From Desulfobacterales bacterium (GTDB lineage: Bacteria; Desulfobacterota; Desulfobacteria; Desulfobacterales; UBA11574): a stretch of DNA of 12,485 nucleotides. Made by a program: the position numbers and the translations under genes. Position 1 is the stretch's first letter. Every line of letters begins with the position of its first letter. Shown in pieces: positions 7,568 to 12,485 of the stretch. The stretch lies in assembly GCA_030145595.1 (NCBI GenBank), contig JAQYVG010000082.1:1-12485 (forward strand), given 5' to 3'. Under the pieces are notes generated by a model, which searched no databases, was not told the origin of the DNA, and saw nothing but the letters and a program-made list of their open reading frames with translations.

Positions 7568-9043
7568 TTAATTGTAGATCAGGTCAAATAGTTTATCAGC
7601 GTTGTCTTTATCCAATCTCTTGAGCATTTTATACTCTTCAAGGGCGGCATCTTTTTGGCCTGCAGAGATATATAAAATGCCGATGTTAAAGTGGGCCGGT
7701 GCGAAATCAGGATCGATTCGAATTGACTGCTTGTATGCCGCGAGTTCCTCCTTTGATTTACCTAAAATCCCGTAAACAATCCCCATGTTATAATATGTAT
7801 AAGGTATTTCGGGATCGATTGCCAGTGCCTGTTTATAGGCGTTGATAGCGTCCTGATATCTCTTTAGCTTGGCGTAGATGATTCCCATATTATAGTGCGA
7901 GGCTGCATAACCCGGCCAAATCCGCAACAGCTGTTCAAAAGCTTCTTTCTCGTCGTCTAATCGCTTCTGCTCGCTGTATATTTCAGCCAGACCCAGGTAG
8001 GCCGGTCCGTAGTCCCGATCGATGCTGACCGTTGTTTGATATGATTCAAGCGCCTCTTTGTGGTAGCCCAGTACTTGATAGTATCTTCCAAGATAGTAGT
8101 GCGCCTGTGTCTTGTTCGGATTGAATCGTGTGGCCTCTTTAAACGCCTCGATGGCTGCGGACGGCTGTTCGAGTCCCACATAACAGCTTCCCAGACCTAA
8201 CCAGGCTTCGGCGTCGTCCGGGCTTTTTGCAGCAGCCTCTTTGTAATACTCCAGCGCTTTTTTATACTTTCCCTGGATTGAGAATTCGAAGCCTTTTTTA
8301 CAAAGCTCTGCCGCCAGCCTGGGCTTTTGTCTGCTGACACTGTAAGTCCACTCCGATATGGTCTTTGTGGTTTTTTCAGCCTTTAAGTTCAATACACTTT
8401 GACCGGCAACTGCAAAGTTTAAATTTTGACCGGATACCGAAATAAAGGAGACGACCCCGATAACCTTTCCGTGCATATTGATTACCGGACTGCCGCTGGA
8501 GCCCAGGGACACAGGGGCGGACATCTGAAAGATTCTACCGATGCCGGGAAATTCACGTATCGCAGAAACAATGCCCTCGCTGACGGTTTGATCAAGCCCA
8601 AGAGGGCTGCCGACCACGATGATACGCTCGGCTATGGCGGGAACATCGGGGGTCACCGTTACCCGGTAAACCTCTTTCTCCGGAATCTTTACTTTTACCT
8701 TGATCAGATCAGCGGCTTCGTTTTGTGCCAAAATCCCTTGCACAGGATATTTGTGCCCGTCATAGGTTGTAACTTCGGCCGCGTAAGCCCCCTTAAGGAC
8801 ATGATAGTTGGTAATTAAATGCCCGCTTTTATCAACGAAAAAGCCGCTACCGATACCGACCGGTCTCTTTTCCACATCATAAGTGGTTACCTTGACGACG
8901 GCCCGCTGGACCCTGCCCGTCAGTTGAACGAGATCTGTGTTCCGAGAAAGCGTTTGCCCACGCCAAGAAAAGCAGCCGGCTATCAGAGACAACGTTAAAA
9001 GGCCAAGACAAACTGTTTTGATATATTTTAAAATAAATTTCAT
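7568..9043 (-). CDS. DegP-like trypsin-family serine protease lipoprotein with seven TPR repeats
   Basis: A 491-residue exported protein. Residues 1-24 form a lipoprotein signal peptide (MKFILK, hydrophobic core, lipobox LIAGC with C24 as lipid anchor). A chymotrypsin-fold protease domain (about 40-225) follows, with the full triad: H81 in TNYHVL, D112 in AADLIKV, and S183 in GSSGSP. The GSGFFVD and VVGSPLG motifs are typical of the S1C/HtrA group. In place of the usual PDZ domains, residues 244-481 are seven contiguous 34-residue TPR units with classic W/Y-LG-Y...A spacing. Such a protein would sit on the periplasmic face of a membrane, with TPRs holding a partner or substrate. The ATG at 9043 is chosen because it starts the signal peptide; an in-frame GTG at 9118 would bury it behind 25 extra residues. 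A strong promoter candidate lies 100 bp upstream. Catalytic competence looks intact; the target is unknown. Confidence 0.92.
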   Translation of the reverse strand: MKFILKYIKTVCLGLLTLSLIAGCFSWRGQTLSRNTDLVQLTGRVQRAVVKVTTYDVEKRPVGIGSGFFVDKSGHLITNYHVLKGAYAAEVTTYDGHKYPVQGILAQNEAADLIKVKVKIPEKEVYRVTVTPDVPAIAERIIVVGSPLGLDQTVSEGIVSAIREFPGIGRIFQMSAPVSLGSSGSPVINMHGKVIGVVSFISVSGQNLNFAVAGQSVLNLKAEKTTKTISEWTYSVSRQKPRLAAELCKKGFEFSIQGKYKKALEYYKEAAAKSPDDAEAWLGLGSCYVGLEQPSAAIEAFKEATRFNPNKTQAHYYLGRYYQVLGYHKEALESYQTTVSIDRDYGPAYLGLAEIYSEQKRLDDEKEAFEQLLRIWPGYAASHYNMGIIYAKLKRYQDAINAYKQALAIDPEIPYTYYNMGIVYGILGKSKEELAAYKQSIRIDPDFAPAHFNIGILYISAGQKDAALEEYKMLKRLDKDNADKLFDLIYN

Positions 9044-9110
9044 TTCTTCTAAAAAGGATATGACAAATATCCCCCTTTCCGGCAAGTTGCACTGTTTTTG
9101 CAGATTAGTC

Positions 9111-9127
9111 GTTTGCACTCTGCAAAC
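9111..9127. promoter_or_regulatory. Perfect 7-3-7 palindrome in the protease leader
   Basis: GTTTGCA (9111-9117) and TGCAAAC (9121-9127) are exact inverted repeats with a 3-bp spacer. They lie about 10-27 bp downstream of the predicted transcription start of the protease gene. Two further TTGCA half-sites occur at 9087-9091 and 9098-9102. The position suits a repressor operator or an mRNA hairpin. Confidence 0.5.
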
Positions 9128-9144
9128 CTTACATTGATTTGGAC

Positions 9145-9173
9145 ATTTTAAAAAGCCAAAACAAGGTGGTCAA
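9145..9173 (-). promoter_or_regulatory. Candidate sigma70 promoter of the protease gene
   Basis: Read on the minus strand, TTGACC (9173-9168) and TAAAAT (9150-9145) are separated by exactly 17 bp. Each matches consensus at five of six positions. Transcription would begin near 9138, leaving a leader of about 95 nt. It is the best promoter match I found in the window. Confidence 0.6.
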
Positions 9174-9188
9174 GTCAACAAAGTCTTG

Positions 9189-9238
9189 GGGTTTGCTCTT
9201 GACTCTTTCCGGTTTTAGCATGAGTCAAGAGCAGACCT
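9189..9238. repeat. Long hairpin abutting the IS30 remnant
   Basis: TGCTCTTGACTC (9194-9205) and GAGTCAAGAGCA (9222-9233) are perfect 12-bp inverted repeats around a 16-nt loop. With two G-U pairs the RNA stem extends to 17 bp (9189-9205 with 9222-9238). On the minus strand its outer end reads GGGGTCAGGTCTGC, resembling GGGGTCAGGTCTTG-type ends that I associate, from memory, with small mobile palindromic elements. It lies just upstream of the protease -35 box. Confidence 0.7.
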
Positions 9239-9250
9239 GACCCCCTTGAT

Positions 9251-9466
9251 GAAAATACCAACGGTCTGATAAGACAATACTTTCCGAAAGGGACTAACTT
9301 CAAAGATATAACGAAGAAAAATTTTGCATTGGTAGTGGGAAAATTAAATCGTAGACCGAGGAAATGCCTCAATTATCAGACGCCTCATGAAGCCTTTTAC
9401 AGTGCTGTTCGCGGTGCACTTGCAGCTTTAGTTTACCCTGTACGCCACCCAGATCCCTGCACTTAA
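9251..9466 (+). pseudogene. IS30-family transposase, C-terminal remnant
   Basis: The plus strand reads ENTNGLIRQYFPKG, then a segment ending LNRRPRKCLNYQTPHEAF, followed by a short tail and TAA. This is the conserved end of IS30-family DDE transposases: NTNGLIRQYFPKG follows the catalytic Glu, and the NxRPRKxLxYxTPxE block closes the family. Everything upstream is missing: no helix-turn-helix, neither catalytic Asp, and no start codon. Homology begins exactly at the Glu codon (9251), which is preceded by the hairpin element and the promoter of the protease gene. The surviving frame has no internal stop over 71 codons, so decay is not ancient or the truncation came from rearrangement. The last residues (VYPVRHPDPCT) do not look like the family and may be read-through into flanking DNA. 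Its stop overlaps the stop of the channel gene on the other strand. Non-functional. Confidence 0.88.
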
Positions 9467-10290
9467 CCGCCATCATATTCCTGGTAGATAACCCGGCCGC
9501 ATGACTTGCAGTGGGAGGCATCCTCATCATGGTAGCGGAGTCCGCACTTCGGGCAGATAGCCTCCTTTTTCGTTGCCATGCGAACCCACTCTTTTACAAT
9601 CTGGCTGATCTGCCACGGTATGAGGACAATGCCCGACAGTATCATCAAAACGGTGACCCATTTCCCCGCATCCGACAGGGGAATGATGTCACCAAATCCG
9701 ACGGTTGTCAGCGCGACGACGGTAAAATAGAACGCATCGCCGAAATTCTTCACATTGGGGTTAAGGTCGCTTTCCACATAGAAAAAGAGTCCTGAAGAAA
9801 TGAAAAATATCATCAGTATGGTGAGAAAGAGCTGCGTGACCTTGAGCAACTGCGGCGTTACGCTGCCGAAGAAGAAGTCACCGTCCGCCGTGAATCTTAA
9901 GAACCTGAATATCCTGAAGGTCCGGAAAGCCCGGATGAATCTGATAAAACCGATGTCCAGGGTGATGCCGATCAGGGGCAAAAAGATCATTGAAAGTGTG
10001 GGCAGGATAGCGATGAGGTCGATGATGCTGTAAACATCCACAAGCTGCCTGAGCCGGTTCTTTGCGGCATAAAGCCTTGCCACATATTCAATGATGAAAA
10101 AAATGACAATGACCACCTCCAATTGCCAGAGCAGCCGGTGGGTTGCCTCGGAGACGGGATAGGTTTCGATCACCAGGATAAGGCAGATAAAAAGGTTCAG
10201 GATGATGATGAAGATATCGATGATCTTGCCGAGGGCGGTTTTGCAGTCGATCAGATAAAACTGGAGTGTCTTCCGGAAGGTGTTCGGCAT
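9463..10290 (-). CDS. Voltage-sensor-type potassium channel (6TM) with C-terminal zinc ribbon
   Basis: A 275-residue inner-membrane protein of the Kv-like ion transport family. S1 (about 23-42), S2 (about 52-72) and S3 (about 88-106) precede an S4 helix with arginine at every third position: R117, R120, R123, R126, R129 and R132. S5 (about 151-171), the pore helix with selectivity filter TTVGFGD (195-201), and S6 (about 211-231) follow. The filter has Phe where many K+ channels have Tyr (TVGYGD); GFGD is a known natural variant. After S6 a short tail carries a CxxC-CxxC zinc ribbon: C246, C249, C261, C264. The ATG at 10290 is chosen because GAGGAA lies 9 nt upstream; an in-frame TTG at 10338 lacks that support. 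The gene follows mltA by 119 bp on the same strand. Its stop overlaps the IS30 remnant stop in opposite orientation. Confidence 0.92.
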   Translation of the reverse strand: MPNTFRKTLQFYLIDCKTALGKIIDIFIIILNLFICLILVIETYPVSEATHRLLWQLEVVIVIFFIIEYVARLYAAKNRLRQLVDVYSIIDLIAILPTLSMIFLPLIGITLDIGFIRFIRAFRTFRIFRFLRFTADGDFFFGSVTPQLLKVTQLFLTILMIFFISSGLFFYVESDLNPNVKNFGDAFYFTVVALTTVGFGDIIPLSDAGKWVTVLMILSGIVLIPWQISQIVKEWVRMATKKEAICPKCGLRYHDEDASHCKSCGRVIYQEYDGG

Positions 10291-10310
10291 GGAGCTGTTT
10301 CCTCTTTTGG

Positions 10311-10328
10311 GAAAATCCGCAGATTTTC
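10311..10328. repeat. Short hairpin between mltA and the channel gene
   Basis: GAAAATC (10311-10317) and GATTTTC (10322-10328) form a perfect 7-bp stem with a 4-nt loop in the 119-bp gap. No T tract follows on the minus strand, so a terminator role for mltA is doubtful. It lies just upstream of the channel gene's Shine-Dalgarno. Confidence 0.45.
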
Positions 10329-10409
10329 TCTCATTCAAATATCAAATGCATGCAGCAGGTGCCAAAGAGAGGAAAAAGGATTTAGGCAACCCAATCCTCC
10401 TGTTTTTTG

Positions 10410-11630
10410 TTAAAGCTCGGGGGCTTTCATCAATACGTACATTTCCCCGTAATGTTTCAGATTCCATGCAGCAGTTTCGGCGTAGGATCCTCTGCCAAAA
10501 AAAAGGTCCGCTCGGCCGGCACCTTTGATCGCTGAGCCGGAGTCCTGGTTTAAAACAAACCGTGAAAACGCGGTCCACCCCGTAACCTTACCCCGGCTGT
10601 TCACAGATGGTTTGCTGCAAGAAATGAAGGCCAGCGCCCCCTTGGGAAAAAGCTTGGCATCCAGGGCCAGTGATCTTCCGATGGTCAAAGGTACGTTGAT
10701 ATTCCCCAGCGGGCCCTGCTCTACGATTTGGAAGAATATGTAGGATTCATTGTGATTCAATACAGTGCGAAGAATCTTTGGATGTTCGGACAGGTATCGC
10801 CGTATATTTTTGACCGAGAGCTCTTCCGGTGCAAGAAGTCCGTTCTCCAGCAAATACCTCCCGAAGCTCCGGTACGGTCGACCGTTGGAGGCCTGGTAGC
10901 TTACACATATGGTTTCACCGTCGGGCAGCCTCAACCGGCCGGACCCTTCAATGTGGAGAAGATAAATATCGATGGGATCTTTGAGCCAGGCAATTTCAAG
11001 ATCTTGGTTTTGCAAGACCTTGTCCGTGTCGATCTGATGCCGGGTAAAGTAAGGGGAAACACTGTTATTCCGAATTTTTACAACGATGCTTTCCCCTTTT
11101 AATTTCTTGTCGAAAAGGGATAGATTCAGTCTAAAAAGATCGTTGGGTTTGCGGTACAGGGGGTATCTGAAAATATCGTCCGGGGTCAAGCTCGCATCAA
11201 ATAAAGGATCATGATACCCGGTAAAAAGAACCTTGTTGTCTCCGGCGTGTCCGGAGGCGCGATAAATTCGAAATTGCCTTCGGATTTCCGCATTCAGTTG
11301 ATCTGCGGTCAGTTTCTGGGAAATGAGGTCTAAAAATGCCCTCTGGGACTGGAGAACTTCCTTTCCCGTAAATTGGTGGGGCCCGTAGTAAAATGTTTTG
11401 CGAGGATTCAGCCGGGACAGGTACGAGATATTCCGCCGGATGGCCAGCGCGAGGAACTCAAAATCCATATCATCACGAAATATCGGGTAAGAATTAAAAA
11501 TCGGCTTAAGGGCTTCTTCGGGTCGCTCAGCCTCTTTGCCCAGTGCATATTGGGCGCCGATAAGTAATAACAATTGGGAAAAGAATAAACCGTATACGAC
11601 AACTACTTTGAGGCGATTGGTGATTTTCAT
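10410..11630 (-). CDS. mltA: Membrane-bound lytic murein transglycosylase A (MltA family)
   Basis: A 406-residue murein hydrolase that cleaves the MurNAc-GlcNAc bond to leave 1,6-anhydro-MurNAc. The MltA domain shows VLFTGYHDP (134-142), HIEGSGRLRLPDG (226-238), SYQASNGRPYRSFGR (244-258), NHNESYIFF (292-300) and GPLGNINVPLTIGRSLALD (306-324). The C-terminal 3D domain shows NQDSGSAIKGAGRADLFFG (361-379). D375 corresponds to the catalytic D308 of E. coli MltA, and D363 to its conserved D297, by motif alignment. The N-terminus is a hydrophobic export signal (about 8-30) with no lipobox cysteine, so unlike E. coli MltA it is probably periplasmic or signal-anchored, not lipidated. The ATG at 11630 lacks a clear Shine-Dalgarno but begins a good signal peptide. 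A promoter with an embedded palindrome lies 40-70 bp upstream. Confidence 0.93.
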   Translation of the reverse strand: MKITNRLKVVVVYGLFFSQLLLLIGAQYALGKEAERPEEALKPIFNSYPIFRDDMDFEFLALAIRRNISYLSRLNPRKTFYYGPHQFTGKEVLQSQRAFLDLISQKLTADQLNAEIRRQFRIYRASGHAGDNKVLFTGYHDPLFDASLTPDDIFRYPLYRKPNDLFRLNLSLFDKKLKGESIVVKIRNNSVSPYFTRHQIDTDKVLQNQDLEIAWLKDPIDIYLLHIEGSGRLRLPDGETICVSYQASNGRPYRSFGRYLLENGLLAPEELSVKNIRRYLSEHPKILRTVLNHNESYIFFQIVEQGPLGNINVPLTIGRSLALDAKLFPKGALAFISCSKPSVNSRGKVTGWTAFSRFVLNQDSGSAIKGAGRADLFFGRGSYAETAAWNLKHYGEMYVLMKAPEL

Positions 11631-11670
11631 GAATCTGATTTTAGCGTGCCAAAGATGGAAGATTTCTTAT

Positions 11671-11699
11671 CTCATACAACAGGTTGTATTTAAGGTCAA
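11671..11699 (-). promoter_or_regulatory. Candidate mltA promoter with embedded palindromic operator
   Basis: On the minus strand, TTGACC (11699-11694) and TATGAG (11676-11671) are 17 bp apart. Between them, and overlapping the -10 box, is the 16-bp element ATACAACAGGTTGTAT (11674-11689), a perfect 7-bp inverted repeat with a 2-bp centre. A dimeric repressor bound there would block polymerase. The -35 matches five of six positions, the -10 four of six. Confidence 0.45.
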
Positions 11700-11739
11700 G
11701 CTAAAATACAATATATTGGGAAATTATTGATGTTGACGG

Positions 11740-11782
11740 TTACCTTGAATACGCGGTCCTGGAAACAGAATATTCAAGGTAA
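11740..11782. repeat. Perfect 12-bp inverted repeat
   Basis: TTACCTTGAATA (11740-11751) and TATTCAAGGTAA (11771-11782) are exact inverted repeats around a 19-nt loop. There is no T tract on either side. It could be a 3' structure of the small membrane-protein transcript, a mobile-element end, or a dispersed palindrome. Confidence 0.7.
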
Positions 11783-11909
11783 ATTGGTGGCGGTCAGAGA
11801 GGACCATTTCTTGCGGTCTTCTATGTTCGAAGGCGGGAAAAGCTTTTGAGGTATTTATCCAGCATTATGAAAACTCCTGGTTTTAAATGCTTTCTGTTAT
11901 ATTACTTTA

Positions 11910-11930
11910 ATCACTGATCACTGATGTGAT
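11910..11930. repeat. Tandem ATCACTG with inverted GTGAT
   Basis: ATCACTG occurs twice back to back (11910-11923), and the following GTGAT (11926-11930) can pair with ATCAC of either copy. It begins about 11 bp beyond the stop of the small minus-strand gene, so it may be part of that gene's 3' end. No T tract follows. Confidence 0.45.
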
Positions 11931-11940
11931 CCCATTATCA

Positions 11941-12102
11941 CTATACTTCTATACTTCCAACAGCTTTCCAAAATTGTAATACAAACCAAAATGATAAAAC
12001 CCCGAAGCCAAGAATAAGCAAAATGGGTAAAAGGATAATTATTCCGATTTTCTCTAACCAAGAAACACCGGGATCAATCATCATCATCTTTAGCCCTGGC
12101 AT
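11941..12102 (-). CDS. Small single-span membrane protein, unknown function
   Basis: A 53-residue protein: a short N-terminal segment (MPGLKMMMIDPGVSWLEK), one long hydrophobic helix (about residues 19-46, rich in Ile, Leu, Phe and Trp), and a brief polar end (KAVGSIEV). I do not recognise the family. It is accepted as real because a consensus Shine-Dalgarno, AGGAGG (12116-12111 on the minus strand), sits 8-9 nt before the ATG at 12102, and a promoter-like sequence lies about 40 bp upstream. An in-frame ATG at 12144 would add 14 residues but would place the Shine-Dalgarno inside the gene, and it has none of its own. It stands alone, more than 300 bp from mltA. It may be a regulator or accessory subunit of a membrane complex, but nothing in the sequence says which. 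Confidence 0.6.
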   Translation of the reverse strand: MPGLKMMMIDPGVSWLEKIGIIILLPILLILGFGVLSFWFVLQFWKAVGSIEV

Positions 12103-12139
12103 GGTAGAAATCCTCCTGTTAAGTTTTGCATTGGTATAA

Positions 12140-12155
12140 TACAATATTCATGCCA
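12140..12155 (-). promoter_or_regulatory. Candidate sigma54-like promoter of the small membrane-protein gene
   Basis: On the minus strand, TGGCATGAATATTGTA places GG and GT with ten bases between them, as in the -24/-12 elements of sigma54 promoters (consensus TGGCAC-N5-TTGCA). The -12 GC is GT here. An overlapping sigma70 reading, TTGTCC with TATTAT 18 bp later, is also possible, so the sigma factor is undecided. Confidence 0.3.
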
Positions 12156-12485
12156 GGACGGACAATTCTTGACCTTTACTGAGTTGCATTAATACTATAA
12201 GGATTGTTTTCAGAAAGTTAGACGTATAAAGAGAATTGAAGTTGTGGGCTCATGTTAGAAAGCATCTGTTCTGAAGGAGACCGATTTGCACATATTTTAA
12301 TGCACATTGCACAGTTTTTTGTGCATTCTTATTTCTCTGACCTCCCGCTACATTTCTGTTTTTCACAGGAGCTATTCAATTTCACAGACCTACAATAGGA
12401 TTAATGACACTAGTTAGTTTCCATCCATAAATGGCTATTTTTCCGATGAGCGGCGTTCTCCGCGGGTTTCCGCCCTCGACGTACT
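12156..12485. other. Right-end non-coding region
   Basis: About 330 bp, mostly AT-rich, with no gene I can support. It holds a TGCACA motif cluster (12288-12325). The last 45 bp or so (from about 12440) turn abruptly GC-rich, with GAG-GGCG able to pair with CGCC-CTC. A 48-codon plus-strand frame (12252-12398) is open but lacks a Shine-Dalgarno and recognisable content. Confidence 0.4.
12288..12325. promoter_or_regulatory. Cluster of TGCACA motifs
   Basis: TGCACA occurs at 12288-12293, 12301-12306 and 12308-12313, and inverted as TGTGCA at 12320-12325. AATGCACA (12299-12306) and TGTGCATT (12320-12327) form a perfect 8-bp inverted repeat. Such spacing suggests a multi-site regulator target, but no start codon it would clearly control lies inside the window. 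Confidence 0.4.

Larger units (their letters stand above)
11631..11940. other. Intergenic region upstream of mltA, rich in palindromes
   Basis: About 310 bp without a supportable gene. It holds the mltA promoter and operator-like palindrome (11671-11699), a 12-bp inverted repeat (11740-11782), an interrupted hairpin (AGCATT...AAAAC with GTTTT...AATGCT, 11861-11891), and a tandem ATCACTG pair (11910-11923). I see no RNA gene. Confidence 0.5.

Noticed and set aside
7332..7623. Plus-strand frames of 77 and 81 codons between the transporter and protease genes
   Set aside because: They lack Shine-Dalgarno sequences, overlap the transporter leader or protease end, and resemble nothing known to me. 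One has a hydrophobic stretch, but that alone is not support.
9044..9118. GTG start for the protease 25 codons upstream
   Set aside because: It would place a polar stretch before the lipoprotein signal peptide; the ATG at 9043 gives a correct signal.
12252..12398. 48-codon plus-strand frame at the right end
   Set aside because: There is no Shine-Dalgarno or recognisable motif, and the TGCACA cluster falls inside it, which suggests regulatory DNA instead.

Overview
The window is an ordinary-looking stretch of bacterial chromosome with seven full-length protein genes of recognisable family, one small membrane-protein gene, a decayed insertion-sequence fragment, and several palindromic or repeated intergenic elements. 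No rRNA, tRNA, CRISPR array or phage module is visible. The style suggests a Gram-negative, probably a Desulfobacterota (former Deltaproteobacteria) member. The reasons are an MltA murein transglycosylase, a TPR-carrying lipoprotein protease, a HAMP/class III cyclase receptor with a DRR-rich N-terminus, and degenerate TTGAACCC-type octamer repeats. This is inference: there is no taxonomic marker in the window.

Layout. Positions 1-204 hold an 8-bp tandem repeat and a perfect hairpin. A THUMP-type RNA methyltransferase gene (205-1410, minus) is divergent, across about 480 bp of AT-rich DNA, from a membrane-bound adenylate cyclase gene (1895-3517, plus) that has a good promoter candidate. A large hairpin (3656-3696) precedes a two-gene operon (3721-5930, plus) encoding a CoA-disulfide-reductase/NADH-oxidase-like flavoprotein and an aldo/keto reductase. 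This operon converges on an MFS transporter gene (6005-7285, minus).

Further right, all genes read on the minus strand: a DegP-like lipoprotein protease with seven TPRs (7568-9043), a voltage-sensor-type potassium channel with a C-terminal zinc ribbon (9463-10290), a lytic transglycosylase of the MltA family (10410-11630), and a 53-residue single-span membrane protein with a consensus Shine-Dalgarno (11941-12102). Between the protease promoter and the channel lies the C-terminal end of an IS30-family transposase on the plus strand, cut at its catalytic Glu and abutting a 50-nt hairpin. The last 340 bp are AT-rich with a TGCACA motif cluster and end in a GC-rich structured patch.

Functionally the minus-strand genes suggest envelope maintenance (murein remodelling, envelope protein quality control, ion permeability), while the central operon suggests thiol/NAD(P)H redox work. 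These links are inferences from proximity. I see no clear novel system. The items most worth a second look are the lipoprotein protease that has TPRs in place of PDZ domains, the palindromic operator inside the mltA promoter, the hairpin upstream of the redox operon, and the IS30/hairpin junction.
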